Shown in pieces: positions 7,426 through 16,723 of a stretch of DNA of 64,000 nucleotides. Location: NCBI RefSeq assembly GCF_014637085.1, contig NZ_BMEU01000013.1, forward strand, positions 62,001 through 126,000, written 5' to 3'. The position numbers and the translations under genes are program-made. Origin of the DNA: Comamonas phosphati. GTDB taxonomy: Bacteria > Pseudomonadota > Gammaproteobacteria > Burkholderiales > Burkholderiaceae_C. Below the pieces are notes generated by a model that was not told the DNA's origin, did no database searches, and saw nothing but the letters and a program-made list of their open reading frames with translations. Within the stretch, counting starts at the first letter, position 1. Each line of letters starts with the position of its first letter.

Positions 7426-8196
7426 ATGAAACGTGTGGAAGGCAAGGTGGCCTTGGTCACTGCCGCAGGCAAGGGGATCGGCCGGGCCAGTGCCTTGGCG
7501 CTGGCGCGTGAGGGCGCCACGGTATGGGCTACCGATGTGGACGAGCAGGCCCTGGCGGAACTGGCGGGAGAGGCTGTCAGGGCAGGGGTGACGGGTCTCG
7601 AAACGGCGCGCCTGGATGTGCTGGACATGGCCGCCGTGAAGGCTTTCGCCGCGCGCACCGGCAAGGTGGACGTGCTGTTCAACTGCGCCGGCTTCGTGCA
7701 CCACGGCAGCATCCTCGACTGCGAGGAACGGGACTGGGACTTCAGCTTCGACCTGAACGCCAAGGCCATGTACCGCACCATCCGGGCCTATCTGCCGTCC
7801 ATGCTGGCGGGTGGCGGTGCCTCCATCATCAATATGGCGTCCGCCGCATCGAGCGTCAAGGGCGTGGCTAACCGTTTCGTCTATGGCGCGTCCAAGGCGG
7901 CGGTGATCGGCCTGTCCAAGGCCGTGGCGGCCGACTACGTGCAGCAGGGCATCCGCTGCAATGCCATCTGCCCGGGCACCGTCGAGTCGCCTTCGCTGCA
8001 GGGCCGCATCCGCGCCCAGGCCGAGCAGGCCGGTGCCGACGAGGCCACGGTCCGTGCCGCCTTCGTCGCGCGCCAGCCGATCGGCCGCGTGGGGCGTGCC
8101 GATGAGATCGCAGCGCTGGTGGTCTATCTGGCCAGCGACGAATCGTCGTTCACGACCGGCGCCATCCACATGATCGATGGCGGCTGGTCCAACTGA
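7426..8196 (+). CDS. SDR dehydrogenase, probable 2-keto-3-deoxy-sugar-acid (L-fuconate/pentonate type) 4-dehydrogenase
   Basis: The 256-residue classical short-chain dehydrogenase has a nucleotide motif TAAGKGIGR (12-20), Asp37 favouring NAD, and catalytic Tyr153 and Lys157 (Y-G-A-S-K). The start MKRVEGKVALVTAAGKGIGRA is very like 2-keto-3-deoxy-L-fuconate dehydrogenases, which oxidise C4 to give a 2,4-diketo acid. The next gene encodes an FAH-type hydrolase that would cleave such a diketo acid, and a UxaA-type dehydratase that would make its substrate lies downstream in the operon. An AAGGAG ribosome site precedes the ATG. The exact sugar is not determined. Confidence 0.8.
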   Translation: MKRVEGKVALVTAAGKGIGRASALALAREGATVWATDVDEQALAELAGEAVRAGVTGLETARLDVLDMAAVKAFAARTGKVDVLFNCAGFVHHGSILDCEERDWDFSFDLNAKAMYRTIRAYLPSMLAGGGASIINMASAASSVKGVANRFVYGASKAAVIGLSKAVAADYVQQGIRCNAICPGTVESPSLQGRIRAQAEQAGADEATVRAAFVARQPIGRVGRADEIAALVVYLASDESSFTTGAIHMIDGGWSN

Positions 8197-8219
8197 TTCT
8201 CAAGGAAAGGAGACAAAGC

Positions 8220-9068
8220 ATGAAATTGGTTCGTTATGGCCAGGATGGCCAGGAAAAGCCGGGCCTGATCGACGCCCAGGGCAAGTTGCGCGATCTGTCG
8301 GCCCAGCTGGACGACATTGACGGCGCCGCGCTGTCGCTCGCATCGCTGCAAAAGCTCGCTGCCCTTGACGCCGCCACGCTGCCCGCCGTGCAGGGCCCAG
8401 TGCGCTACGGCCCGCCGGTAGCGCGTGTGGGCAAGATCATCTGCGTGGGCCTGAACTATGCCGACCACGCGGCCGAGACCGGTGCACCGATTCCCGCCGA
8501 GCCCATTCTCTTCCTCAAGCCCAGTTCCTCCATCATCGGGCCGGATGACACCGTGGTCATCCCGCGCGGTTCGGTCAAGACCGACTGGGAGGTGGAGCTG
8601 GGTGTGGTGATCGGCAAGAAGGCCTCTTACGTGACCGAGGAGGAGGCGCTGGACTACGTGGCTGGCTACACCATCGTCAACGACGTGTCCGAGCGCGAAT
8701 ACCAGCTCGAGCGCGGCGGCCAGTGGGACAAGGGCAAGGGTTGCGACACCTTCTCTCCCATCGGCCCGTGGATGGTCACTAGGGACGAGGTGGCCGATCC
8801 GCAGAATCTCGGCCTGTGGCTGGAGGTCAACGGCAAGCGTTTCCAGGACGGCAGCACCCGCACCATGATCTTCCCGGTGAAGAAGCTGGTGAGCTACATC
8901 AGCGAGTTCATGTCGCTGCTGCCTGGCGACATCATCAGCACCGGCACTCCGCCCGGTGTGGGCCTGGGCCAGAAGCCGCCGTTTTACCTGAAAGCCGGCG
9001 ACGCCATGCGCGTGGGCATCGAGGGCCTGGGCGTGCAACGGCAGGCCACCCGTGCCTGGTCCCGGTGA
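8220..9068 (+). CDS. FAH-family hydrolase, probable 2,4-diketo-3-deoxy-sugar-acid hydrolase
   Basis: The 282-residue fumarylacetoacetate-hydrolase-family enzyme carries the divalent-metal ligands Glu124 and Glu126 (W-E-V-E) and Asp155 (VNDVSERE). Family members in non-phosphorylative L-fucose, L-rhamnose and pentose pathways split 2,4-diketo-3-deoxy acids into pyruvate plus lactate or glycolate. It begins 23 bp after the SDR gene behind an AAAGGAG site, so the two are co-transcribed. The pairing with the SDR and the UxaA enzyme is the main argument for this role; an acylpyruvase-type activity remains possible. Confidence 0.8.
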   Translation: MKLVRYGQDGQEKPGLIDAQGKLRDLSAQLDDIDGAALSLASLQKLAALDAATLPAVQGPVRYGPPVARVGKIICVGLNYADHAAETGAPIPAEPILFLKPSSSIIGPDDTVVIPRGSVKTDWEVELGVVIGKKASYVTEEEALDYVAGYTIVNDVSEREYQLERGGQWDKGKGCDTFSPIGPWMVTRDEVADPQNLGLWLEVNGKRFQDGSTRTMIFPVKKLVSYISEFMSLLPGDIISTGTPPGVGLGQKPPFYLKAGDAMRVGIEGLGVQRQATRAWSR

Positions 9069-9206
9069 TGGCGGGGGGCGTTCCCTGATCCGGCGTGCGG
9101 CCCATGCGCAGCGTTCGCGGGGAGAGGCATAAGCCATACCCATGCATAAAAACGCAAAAAATCGTAGCTGCCGGTGATTTCTGCATAGGGGAGACAGGCT
9201 GTTTTT

Positions 9207-9890
9207 ATGAAATATCAGTTCGACTTCGAGGCCGTGCTGGCGCAATGGCCGTTGCTGCTGGAAGGTGCCTGGACGACCGTGCAGCTCTCGTTTCTGGCCA
9301 CGGTGCTGGGCTTTGTGCTGGGCGCGCTGTGCGCCGTCGGGCGCGGCAGCCGCCACGGCTGGCTGCGCCGGCTGGTGGGCGCCTATGTGGAGGCCATCCG
9401 CAACACGCCGCTGCTGATCCAGAGCTACTTCCTGATCTTCGGGCTGTCGTCGGTCGGCGTCACCATGCCCATCATGGCTGGCGCCGTGCTGGCGCTGGTG
9501 ATCAACATCGGCGCTTACACCTGCGAAATCCTGCGTGCGGGTATCGAATCCATCCATGGCGGCCAGATCGAGGCGGCCGAATGCCTGGGGCTGTCGCGGG
9601 TACAGATCCTGTGGCATGTAGTGCTGCGGCCGGCGGTGGAGCGCGTGTGGCCGGCGTTGACCAGCCAGTTCGTGCTGCTGATGCTGGTCTCCAGCATCAT
9701 GTCCTCGGTGGGCGCGGAGGAGCTGCTGGGCGTGGCCAACCGTATCCAGTCCGACACCTTCCGTAATTTCGAAGTGTTTCTGGTGCTGTGGGCGGTGTAC
9801 CTCGCGCTCTCGTACCTGATGCGCACCGGCTTCTGGCTGCTGGGCCGGATCGTGTTCACGCGCCGGCGCAAGCTCGGCACCCCGCTGTGA
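9207..9890 (+). CDS. Polar amino-acid-type ABC transporter permease 1
   Basis: This 227-residue inner-membrane permease of the His/Glu/Gln (HisM/GltJ) family has about five membrane helices. The EAA loop EAAECLGLSRVQILWHVVLR contacts the ATPase. It pairs with the permease at 9903. Its place between sugar-acid enzymes suggests that the imported solute is a sugar acid or related carboxylate, not an amino acid. A GGGGAGACAGG region lies just before the ATG. The 138-bp gap before it is the largest within the first part of the operon. Confidence 0.85.
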   Translation: MKYQFDFEAVLAQWPLLLEGAWTTVQLSFLATVLGFVLGALCAVGRGSRHGWLRRLVGAYVEAIRNTPLLIQSYFLIFGLSSVGVTMPIMAGAVLALVINIGAYTCEILRAGIESIHGGQIEAAECLGLSRVQILWHVVLRPAVERVWPALTSQFVLLMLVSSIMSSVGAEELLGVANRIQSDTFRNFEVFLVLWAVYLALSYLMRTGFWLLGRIVFTRRRKLGTPL

Positions 9891-9902
9891 AAGGCCCGAT
9901 GC

Positions 9903-10550
9903 ATGACGCAAGAGCAGCTTTCGTTTCTGTTGCAGGGCGCCTGGGGCACGCTGGTGTTATCCGCGCTGACCTTCGCGGTCGGTGGCCTGGCGGGGCTGGC
10001 CCTGGCCATGGGGCGCATCTCGCCGGCCCGCCCGGTGCGCACGGCCTTCGCCGCGTGGATTCAGCTCATCCAGGGCACACCACTGCTGGTGCTGATGGGG
10101 CTGTGCTTCTATGGGCCCAGCATCATGGGCATGGGTTCGGTGCCGGCGCTGCTGGCGGCCGCCATTGCCATGTCCATCTATGCCAGCGCCTTCCTCGGCG
10201 AAATCTGGCGCGGCTGCATCCAGGCCGTGCACAAGAGCCAGTGGGAGGCCGCCGAATGCCTGGGCCTGACACGCTGGCAGCGCATGCGCCAGGTGGTGCT
10301 GCCGCAGGCGCTGCGCATCGCCACACCGCCAACGGTGGGCTTTGCGGTGCAGATCGTCAAGAACACCTCGGTGGCCTCGCTGGTCATCGGCTTTGCCGAG
10401 CTGTCCTACAACGCCAAGGTGCTGAACAACTCCACCTTCCAACCCTTTGTGTACTTCGGCAGCGCCGCGTTGCTGTATTTCGCCATGTGCTACCCGTTGT
10501 CGCGCTGGAGCCTCGCGCTCGAAAGGAAACTCAATGCAAGCCGTCGTTGA
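9903..10550 (+). CDS. Polar amino-acid-type ABC transporter permease 2
   Basis: This 215-residue permease is in the same family as its upstream neighbour, with the EAA loop EAAECLGLTRWQRMRQVVLP and the typical following segment QIVKNTSVASLVIGFAEL. Two different permeases form the heterodimeric channel in this importer class. It starts 12 bp after permease 1, and its last codons overlap the start of the ATPase gene by 17 bp, indicating translational coupling. Confidence 0.87.
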   Translation: MTQEQLSFLLQGAWGTLVLSALTFAVGGLAGLALAMGRISPARPVRTAFAAWIQLIQGTPLLVLMGLCFYGPSIMGMGSVPALLAAAIAMSIYASAFLGEIWRGCIQAVHKSQWEAAECLGLTRWQRMRQVVLPQALRIATPPTVGFAVQIVKNTSVASLVIGFAELSYNAKVLNNSTFQPFVYFGSAALLYFAMCYPLSRWSLALERKLNASRR

Positions 10551-11262
10551 TCTGAAATCGGTGCACAAGCGCTTTGGCTCGCAGCATGTGTTGTGCGGAG
10601 TGTCGTTCTCCGTCGGCAGGGGGCAGGTGGTGGCCATCATCGGCAAGAGCGGCTCGGGCAAGAGCACGGCGCTGCGCTGCATCAACCGGCTGGAGCATGT
10701 GGACGCGGGCACGATCCAGGTCTGCAACCATGCGGTGCATGATCCCGCCCTGAACCTGCGCGAGCTGCGGCGCGATGTGGGCATCGTGTTCCAGAGCTAC
10801 AACCTGTTTCCCCACCTGACGGTGCTGCAGAACATCACGCTAGGGCCCACATCCGTCAAGCGCATGTCGGCAGCCGAGGCGCGCGGGCTGGCGCTCGAGG
10901 TGCTGGCCCGCGTGGGCTTGTCCGACAAGGCCGATGCCTATCCCGAGCAGCTTTCTGGTGGGCAGCAGCAGCGGGTGGCGATTGCGCGCTCGCTGGCCAT
11001 GCAGCCGCAGGTGATGCTCTTCGACGAGGTGACCTCGGCCCTCGATCCGGAGCTCACCGGCGAGGTGCTCAAGGTCATGGAAAAACTGGCCGTCGAGGGC
11101 ATGACCATGATCCTCGTCACCCACGAAATGGCGTTTGCACGCAATGTGGCCGACAAGGTCGTTTTCATGCATCAGGGCCAGGTCTGGGAAGAGGGCGCCC
11201 CCGCGATGCTGACGAACCCCGCGACTCCGGAGCTGCGCCAGTTCATCGGAAACGGCCTGTGA
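10534..11262 (+). CDS. Polar amino-acid-type ABC transporter ATP-binding protein
   Basis: The 242-residue ATPase has Walker A GKSGSGKST (37-45), signature LSGGQQQR (140-147), Walker B MLFDEVTSALDP (161-172) and a switch His in LVTHEM. The order and length fit the GlnQ/HisP group. I place the start at 10534, behind AAGGAAA and overlapping the permease gene, rather than at an earlier in-frame codon inside the permease. It powers the importer formed with the two permeases and the binding protein. Confidence 0.92.
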   Translation: MQAVVDLKSVHKRFGSQHVLCGVSFSVGRGQVVAIIGKSGSGKSTALRCINRLEHVDAGTIQVCNHAVHDPALNLRELRRDVGIVFQSYNLFPHLTVLQNITLGPTSVKRMSAAEARGLALEVLARVGLSDKADAYPEQLSGGQQQRVAIARSLAMQPQVMLFDEVTSALDPELTGEVLKVMEKLAVEGMTMILVTHEMAFARNVADKVVFMHQGQVWEEGAPAMLTNPATPELRQFIGNGL

Positions 11263-11312
11263 AAACGCCAGGCAGCCACCAATCATCCACCACCTGACAC
11301 AAGGAGCGAGAC

Positions 11313-12119
11313 ATGCATACCTCTTTCATTCGCAGCCAGCTTTGCACCGTGCTGCTGGGCGCCGCCACGCTGGGTGCGGGCGCCGTCCATGCCGATCAGC
11401 TCGACACCATCTTGGCCGCCAAGAAGCTGCGCGTGGCCATCGACCTGGCCGTGCCGCCCTACGGCATGAAGGACGACAAGCTCCAGTCCACCGGTTCCGA
11501 CGTGGAAACGGCCCGGCTGCTGGCCAAGGATCTGGGCCTGGCGCTGGAGATCGTGCCCACCACCGGCGCCAACCGCATTCCCTTTCTGCAGACCGACAAG
11601 GCCGACATCGTGATCTCCAGTCTCTCGGTCACGCCCGAGCGCGAGAAGGTGATCGACTTTTCCATTCCCTACGCCGGCATTCAGGCCGTGGTGGGCGCGC
11701 CCAAGAGCCTGAGCATCAAGAGCGTGGCCGATCTGGCGGGCAAGAAAATCGCCACTGCGCGCGGCACCACCAACGACCAGGAGGTCACCAAAATCCTGCC
11801 CAAGGATGCGACGCTGGTGCGTTTCGACGACGATGCCACCAGCATCACCGCCGTGGTCAGCGGCCAGGCCGACGTGTTCGCCACGGCGCCCGCGCTGCTC
11901 AAGGCCGTCAACGACAAGAACCCGGCCAAGCAGATGGAGGTCAAGCTCGTCATGAAGGTCAACCTGCTGGCCGTGGGCCTGCGCAAGGGCGAGGACCGGC
12001 TCAAGGAAAAGATCGACGGCTGGGTGCGTGCCAACCTCAAGAGCGGGCAACTTGGCACCACCTACCGGAAGTTCCATGGAGCGGATTTGCCCGAAGAGGT
12101 GATGCGCGCCGTCAATTGA
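11313..12119 (+). CDS. Periplasmic solute-binding protein of the ABC importer (SBP family 3)
   Basis: The 268-residue protein has a signal peptide with likely cleavage after VHA at residue 27. The mature start DQLDTILAAKKLRVAIDL is typical of family-3 solute-binding proteins, followed by PPYGMKDDKLQSTGSDVE. It captures the solute in the periplasm and delivers it to the adjacent permeases. Context in a sugar-acid operon suggests an aldonate-like ligand even though family 3 usually binds amino acids. An AAGGAG site lies 7 bases before the ATG. Confidence 0.88.
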   Translation: MHTSFIRSQLCTVLLGAATLGAGAVHADQLDTILAAKKLRVAIDLAVPPYGMKDDKLQSTGSDVETARLLAKDLGLALEIVPTTGANRIPFLQTDKADIVISSLSVTPEREKVIDFSIPYAGIQAVVGAPKSLSIKSVADLAGKKIATARGTTNDQEVTKILPKDATLVRFDDDATSITAVVSGQADVFATAPALLKAVNDKNPAKQMEVKLVMKVNLLAVGLRKGEDRLKEKIDGWVRANLKSGQLGTTYRKFHGADLPEEVMRAVN

Positions 12120-12144
12120 TGGCAGATTAGGCTGCAGTTCACGT

Positions 12145-12160
12145 ATTCAGGGCGCTGAAT
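12145..12160 (+). terminator. Small hairpin between the binding-protein gene and the UxaA-family gene
   Basis: ATTCAG-GGCG-CTGAAT is a perfect 6-bp inverted repeat followed after 6 bases by a short T-run. It could partly terminate transcription after the importer genes or stabilise the upstream mRNA. It is too weak to call a full terminator. Confidence 0.3.
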
Positions 12161-12186
12161 GCTATCTTTTTGATGAGTTCTCCACC

Positions 12187-13722
12187 ATGACTCCTTTCAT
12201 TCGACTCCATCCCGCCGACGACGTGGTCATCGCCCGTACCCAAGTCGTGGGCGGTACGGCCATCGAGTCCGTCACCAGCCGGGGGCTGATACCGCCCGGC
12301 CACAAGGTCGCCATGCGGGCCATTGCGCGGGGCGAGCCGGTGCGGCGCTACAACCAGATCATCGGCTTCGCCAGCCAGCCCATTGGGCCCGGCGAACACG
12401 TGCATGTGCATAACCTGAACATGGGGCCCGACAAGGGCGACTTTGTCCGCGACTACGCTTTCGGCGCCGACTTGAAGGCAGGCACGGCGCGGCGCGAGGC
12501 CACCTTCATGGGCATACGCCGTGCCGACGGCCGCGTGGCCACGCGCAACTACATCGGCATCCTGACCAGCGTGAACTGCTCGGCCACGGCGGCGCGAGCC
12601 ATTGCCGAGCATTTCTCGCGCCGCACCAACCCGGCAGCGCTGGCTGCATACCCGAATGTCGACGGTGTGGTGGCGCTCACGCACGGCACGGGCTGCGGCA
12701 TGGCCGCCGAAGGGCTGGGCATGGACATCCTCTCGCGCACGCTCACCGGCTATGCCACGCATGCCAACTTCGCCGGCGTGCTGGTGGTGGGTCTGGGCTG
12801 CGAGGCCAACCAGATCAACGCCTGGCTGGCCACCGGGCGCCTGACCGATTTTGTCGAGGGAGGGAACCTGCGCACGTTCAACATCCAGGACGCCGGCGGC
12901 ACGCAAAAGACCGTGGACAAGGGCATTGCCCTCGTCAACGAGATGCTGCCACGCGGCAATGCCGTCAAACGCGAGCCCTGCAGCGCAGCCCACCTGACCC
13001 TAGGGCTGCAGTGCGGCGGTTCGGACGGCTACAGCGGCGTCAGTGCCAACCCGGCGCTGGGTGCTGCGGTCGACCTGCTGGTGGCGCATGGTGGTACGGC
13101 AATCCTCAGCGAAACGCCCGAGATCTACGGTGCCGAGCACCTGCTCACGCGCCGCGCCGTCTCGCGTGAAGTGGGCCAGAAGCTTGTCGATCGCATCCAT
13201 TGGTGGGAGAACTACACGCGCATCAACGACGGCGAGATGAACAACAACCCCTCGCCGGGCAACAAGGCCGGCGGGCTGACCACCATCCTCGAGAAATCGC
13301 TGGGAGCGGTGGCCAAGGGCGGTACCACCAACCTGGAGGCGGTCTACGAATACGCCGAGCCGGTCGCGGCGCGCGGCTTCGTCTTCATGGACACGCCGGG
13401 CTATGACCCGGTCAGCGCCACCGGCCAGGTGGCGGGCGGTGCCAACCTGATCTGCTTCACCACCGGACGCGGCAGCGCCTACGGCTGTGCGCCTTCGCCA
13501 TCGCTCAAGCTGGCGACGAACAGCGCGCTGTGGCAGCGGCAGGAGGAGGACATGGACATCAACTGCGGCGAAATCGTGGACGGCGCAGCCTCGATCGCGG
13601 AGATGGGGCAGCGCATCTTCGAGCTGGTGCTGGCCACGGCCTCGGGCCAGCAGAGCAAGAGCGAGCGCCATGGCTACGGCCAGAGCGAGTTCGTGCCATG
13701 GCAGATCGGCGCGGTGATGTGA
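12187..13722 (+). CDS. UxaA/GarD-family sugar-acid dehydratase (altronate dehydratase family)
   Basis: This 511-residue single-chain protein has an N-terminal SAF domain (about 1-90) fused to the large GarD/UxaA catalytic domain. The latter has HGTGCG (166-171), a conserved GLGCEANQ segment and MDINCGEI near the C-terminus. The family dehydrates aldonates such as D-altronate and galactarate to 2-keto-3-deoxy acids. Published work on altronate-dehydratase-family proteins links them to non-phosphorylative D-arabinose, L-galactose and L-fucose routes with SDR and FAH partners, exactly the set found here. The precise aldonate is unknown. Confidence 0.85.
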   Translation: MTPFIRLHPADDVVIARTQVVGGTAIESVTSRGLIPPGHKVAMRAIARGEPVRRYNQIIGFASQPIGPGEHVHVHNLNMGPDKGDFVRDYAFGADLKAGTARREATFMGIRRADGRVATRNYIGILTSVNCSATAARAIAEHFSRRTNPAALAAYPNVDGVVALTHGTGCGMAAEGLGMDILSRTLTGYATHANFAGVLVVGLGCEANQINAWLATGRLTDFVEGGNLRTFNIQDAGGTQKTVDKGIALVNEMLPRGNAVKREPCSAAHLTLGLQCGGSDGYSGVSANPALGAAVDLLVAHGGTAILSETPEIYGAEHLLTRRAVSREVGQKLVDRIHWWENYTRINDGEMNNNPSPGNKAGGLTTILEKSLGAVAKGGTTNLEAVYEYAEPVAARGFVFMDTPGYDPVSATGQVAGGANLICFTTGRGSAYGCAPSPSLKLATNSALWQRQEEDMDINCGEIVDGAASIAEMGQRIFELVLATASGQQSKSERHGYGQSEFVPWQIGAVM

Positions 13723-13762
13723 GTCCGTGGGCCGCGCACGCACAGGTATCATCGCCCCCTGC

Positions 13763-14599
13763 ATGACTACACCCGCCAAAGTCTCTCCAGACGAAGACAC
13801 GGGCGCCGAGCGCGGCAGCCCGCGCTACAGCGCGCCCGCGCTGGACAAGGGGCTGGACATCCTCGAAGTGCTGGCCGATTCTCCCGAGGGGCGCACCCTC
13901 AACGAGATTGCCCAGAAGCTGGAGCGTAGCGTCAGCGAAATCTTCCGCATGGCGGTGACGCTGGAGCGCCGCGGCTATGTGCTGGTGGATGTCAACGACC
14001 GCTACAGCCTGTCGCTCAAGATGTTCGAGCTGGCGCACCGCCAGCGCCCGCTGCGCTCGCTGGTCGCCGTGGCGCTGCCGCTGCTGCGCGAACTGGCGCA
14101 CCGCGCCCGCCAGTCCTGTCATCTGGCCATGTACCAGGGCGGTCGGGTCGTGGTGGTCGCCCAGGTGGACAGCCCCGAGCGCTGGTCGCTGGGGCTCAAG
14201 GTCGGCGTCATGATGGGGCTGACGGACACCTCGTCCGGCCATGTGCTGCTGGCGTTCCGCGACGAAGTGGAGCGCGCCCGCATGCTGGCGGCCCACATCA
14301 AGGTCGAGGGCGAGATGGCCATGGACCCCGGCGAGCTGTTCGAGATCCTGCGCCATGTGCGCGAGCGGGGCCATGCCGTCATGGAGAGCCGCCAGATCCG
14401 CGGTGTCACCAACATCGCCTACCCGGTCATGGGAAGCGCGGGGCAGGTGATCGCGGCGCTCAACGTGCCCTACATCGAGCGCATCGACGAGCAGGTCAGC
14501 CCGTCCAAGGATGAGGTGAAGGCCATTGTCGGCAACATCACGGGCCGTATTTCGGGGCTGATGGGCTACAGCAGTTACGAGGGCGAAGACATGGGTTGA
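13763..14599 (+). CDS. IclR-family transcriptional regulator
   Basis: The 278-residue regulator has an N-terminal winged helix (APALDKGLDILEVLADSPEG, then EIAQKLERSVSEIFRM) and a C-terminal effector-binding domain containing the typical GxxGVTNIAYPV stretch. It closes the sugar-acid operon, 40 bp after the UxaA gene, and probably responds to a keto-deoxy acid intermediate. The KdgR-like inverted repeat at 7238-7254 is its likely target. The ATG at 13763 is chosen because upstream frame codes no recognisable domain. Confidence 0.88.
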   Translation: MTTPAKVSPDEDTGAERGSPRYSAPALDKGLDILEVLADSPEGRTLNEIAQKLERSVSEIFRMAVTLERRGYVLVDVNDRYSLSLKMFELAHRQRPLRSLVAVALPLLRELAHRARQSCHLAMYQGGRVVVVAQVDSPERWSLGLKVGVMMGLTDTSSGHVLLAFRDEVERARMLAAHIKVEGEMAMDPGELFEILRHVRERGHAVMESRQIRGVTNIAYPVMGSAGQVIAALNVPYIERIDEQVSPSKDEVKAIVGNITGRISGLMGYSSYEGEDMG

Positions 14600-14608
14600 G
14601 CGCCGGCT

Positions 14609-14636
14609 CTTGAAAACCTGGGGGATAGCCTTATAT
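14609..14636 (+). promoter_or_regulatory. Sigma-32 (heat-shock) promoter for htpG
   Basis: CTTGAAA (14609-14615) and CCTTATAT (14629-14636), separated by 13 bp, fit the sigma-32 pattern CTTGAAA-N11-16-CCCATNT. The predicted start would lie roughly 30 bp before the htpG ATG. HtpG is a classical heat-shock gene, so the location supports the call. Confidence 0.65.
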
Positions 14637-14649
14637 TTTCCCCAGTTTT
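14613..14649. terminator. Hairpin with A-run and T-run overlapping the htpG promoter
   Basis: AAAAC(C)TGGGG (from 14613) pairs with CCCCAGTTTT (14640-14649), a 10-bp stem with one bulged base and a 15-16-base loop. The A-run on one side and T-run on the other are typical of a bidirectional intrinsic terminator. It would end the sugar-acid operon transcript within the heat-shock promoter of htpG. Confidence 0.5.
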
Positions 14650-14675
14650 CATTCGATCCTGTGTTTTGAGAGCCT

Positions 14676-16622
14676 ATGACAAAGCAAACCCATTCCTTCC
14701 AGGCCGAAGTGGCCCAGTTGCTGCACCTGGTCACGCATTCGCTGTATTCCAACCAGGAAATCTTCCTGCGCGAGCTGATCTCCAACGCTTCGGATGCCTG
14801 CGACAAGCTGCGCTTCGAGGCTTTGAACGACAGCAGCCTCTATGGCGATCAGCCCGGCCTGGAAGTGCGTGTGTCCTTTGACAAGGCCGCCCGCACGCTG
14901 ACCATTGCCGACACCGGCATCGGCATGAGCGAGCAGGAAGCCATCGACAACCTGGGCACCATCGCCAAGAGCGGCACCAAGGCCTTTGTGGAAAAGCTCA
15001 GCGGCGACCAGAAGGCCGACTCCCAGCTGATCGGCCAGTTCGGCGTGGGCTTTTACTCGGGCTTCATCGTGGCCGACAAGATCACCGTCGAAACGCGCCG
15101 CGCGGGCCTGGTGGCCAGCGAAGGCGTGCGCTGGATCAGCGGCGGCACGGGCGACTTCGAGGTCGAGCAGATCGAGCGTGCCGAGCGCGGCACCAGCATC
15201 ACGCTGCACCTGCGCGCCGAGGCCGAGGAATTCCTCAACGGCTGGAAGCTCAAGCAGATCATCGGCAAGTACTCCGACCACATCAGCCTGCCCATCCTGA
15301 TGGAAAAGGAAGAGTGGAAGGAGAGCGAGAAAGAGGGCGAGCCCGGCCAGATGGCCAAGACCGGCGAGTGGGAAACCGTCAACAAGGCCAGTGCCCTGTG
15401 GACCCGCCCCAAGAAGGACATCACGGACGAGCAGTACCAGGAGTTCTACAAGTCCGTCAGCCACGACTACGAGGACCCGCTGACCTGGAGCCACAACCGC
15501 GTCGAGGGCAATACCGAATACACGCAGCTGCTGTACATCCCGGCCAAGGCGCCGTTCGACCTGTACCAGCGCGACAAGCACGCCGGTATCAAGCTGTATG
15601 TGAAGCGCGTCTTCATCATGGACGACGCCGAGGCGCTGATGCCCCAGTACCTGCGCTTCGTGAGCGGCGTGATCGACTCGGCCGACCTGCCGCTGAACGT
15701 GAGCCGCGAGCTGCTGCAGGAAAGCCGCGACGTGCGCCTGATCCGCGACGGCTCGGCCAAGCGCGTGCTGTCCATGCTCGAGGACCTGGCCCGCCACGAC
15801 AGGCATGAAGTGGCGGCTGAAGGCGATGTGACCGATGCGGTCAGCGAAGAGGACAAGGCCAAGGAAGGCAAGTTCACGCAGTTCTACAACGAATTCGGCG
15901 CTGTGCTCAAGGAAGGTCTGGGCGAGGACTTCGGCAACAAGGAACGCATCGCCAAGCTGCTGCGTTTCGCCTCGACCACGCACGAAGGCCTGACGGTCTC
16001 GCTGGCCGACTACAAGGCCCGCATGAAGGAGGGCCAGGAGGCCATCTACTACATCACGGCCGACACCCTGGCCGCCGCCAAGAACAGCCCGCAGCTCGAA
16101 GTCTTCAAGAAGAAGGGCATCGAGGTGCTCTTGATGGCCGACCGCGTGGACGAGTGGGCGCTGAACTACCTGACCGAGTTCGACGGCACGCCCATGCAGT
16201 CCGTGGCCAAGGGCGCCGTGGACCTGGGCACGTTGCAGGACGAGGCCGAGAAGAAGGCTGCCGAAGAGGCCGCTGAAGCCTTCAAGCCCGTGCTGGCCAA
16301 GCTGAAAGATGCGCTCAAGGACCGCGCCGAGGACGTGCGCGCCACCAGCCGCCTGGTCGATTCTCCGGCCTGCCTGGTGGTGCAGGACGGCGGCATGAGC
16401 CTGCAGCTGGCGCGCCTCTTGAAGCAGGCCGGCCAGCAGGCGCCTGAGTCCAAGCCCGTGCTGGAAGTGAATCCCGAGCACCCGCTGGTCAGGAAGCTCG
16501 ACGGCTCGGTGCACTTCCACGACCTGGCCCAGATCCTGTTCGACCAGGCCGTGCTGGCCGAAGGCGGCATGCCCGAGGACCCGGCGGCCTACGTCAGGCG
16601 TGTGAACGCGCTGCTGGTCTGA
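14676..16622 (+). CDS. htpG: Molecular chaperone HtpG (Hsp90)
   Basis: The 648-residue cytosolic Hsp90 homologue has the GHKL ATPase motifs [17 protein letters not shown] and [11 protein letters not shown] in the first third. The middle-domain stretch [19 protein letters not shown] supplies the catalytic arginine region, and the dimerisation domain ends [18 protein letters not shown]. The length is normal for the family. It is a single-gene unit preceded by a sigma-32-like promoter and followed by a hairpin. Confidence 0.98.
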   Translation: MTKQTHSFQAEVAQLLHLVTHSLYSNQEIFLRELISNASDACDKLRFEALNDSSLYGDQPGLEVRVSFDKAARTLTIADTGIGMSEQEAIDNLGTIAKSGTKAFVEKLSGDQKADSQLIGQFGVGFYSGFIVADKITVETRRAGLVASEGVRWISGGTGDFEVEQIERAERGTSITLHLRAEAEEFLNGWKLKQIIGKYSDHISLPILMEKEEWKESEKEGEPGQMAKTGEWETVNKASALWTRPKKDITDEQYQEFYKSVSHDYEDPLTWSHNRVEGNTEYTQLLYIPAKAPFDLYQRDKHAGIKLYVKRVFIMDDAEALMPQYLRFVSGVIDSADLPLNVSRELLQESRDVRLIRDGSAKRVLSMLEDLARHDRHEVAAEGDVTDAVSEEDKAKEGKFTQFYNEFGAVLKEGLGEDFGNKERIAKLLRFASTTHEGLTVSLADYKARMKEGQEAIYYITADTLAAAKNSPQLEVFKKKGIEVLLMADRVDEWALNYLTEFDGTPMQSVAKGAVDLGTLQDEAEKKAAEEAAEAFKPVLAKLKDALKDRAEDVRATSRLVDSPACLVVQDGGMSLQLARLLKQAGQQAPESKPVLEVNPEHPLVRKLDGSVHFHDLAQILFDQAVLAEGGMPEDPAAYVRRVNALLV

Positions 16623-16636
16623 GCCGCTGAAGTGCA

Positions 16637-16660
16637 GTCCCTTGCCGTCTGGCGAGGGAC
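16637..16660 (+). terminator. Hairpin after htpG
   Basis: GTCCCTTGCC (16637-16646) pairs with GGCGAGGGAC (16651-16660), a 10-bp stem including one G-T wobble and a 4-base loop. It begins 15 bases after the stop codon. There is no U-run, so termination strength is uncertain. Confidence 0.5.
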
Positions 16661-16723
16661 GCCGTCGGTGCGTACGCCGATAATGGGCCGCTTCATGTCC
16701 CAGCGGCACGCCAGCCCAGCACC

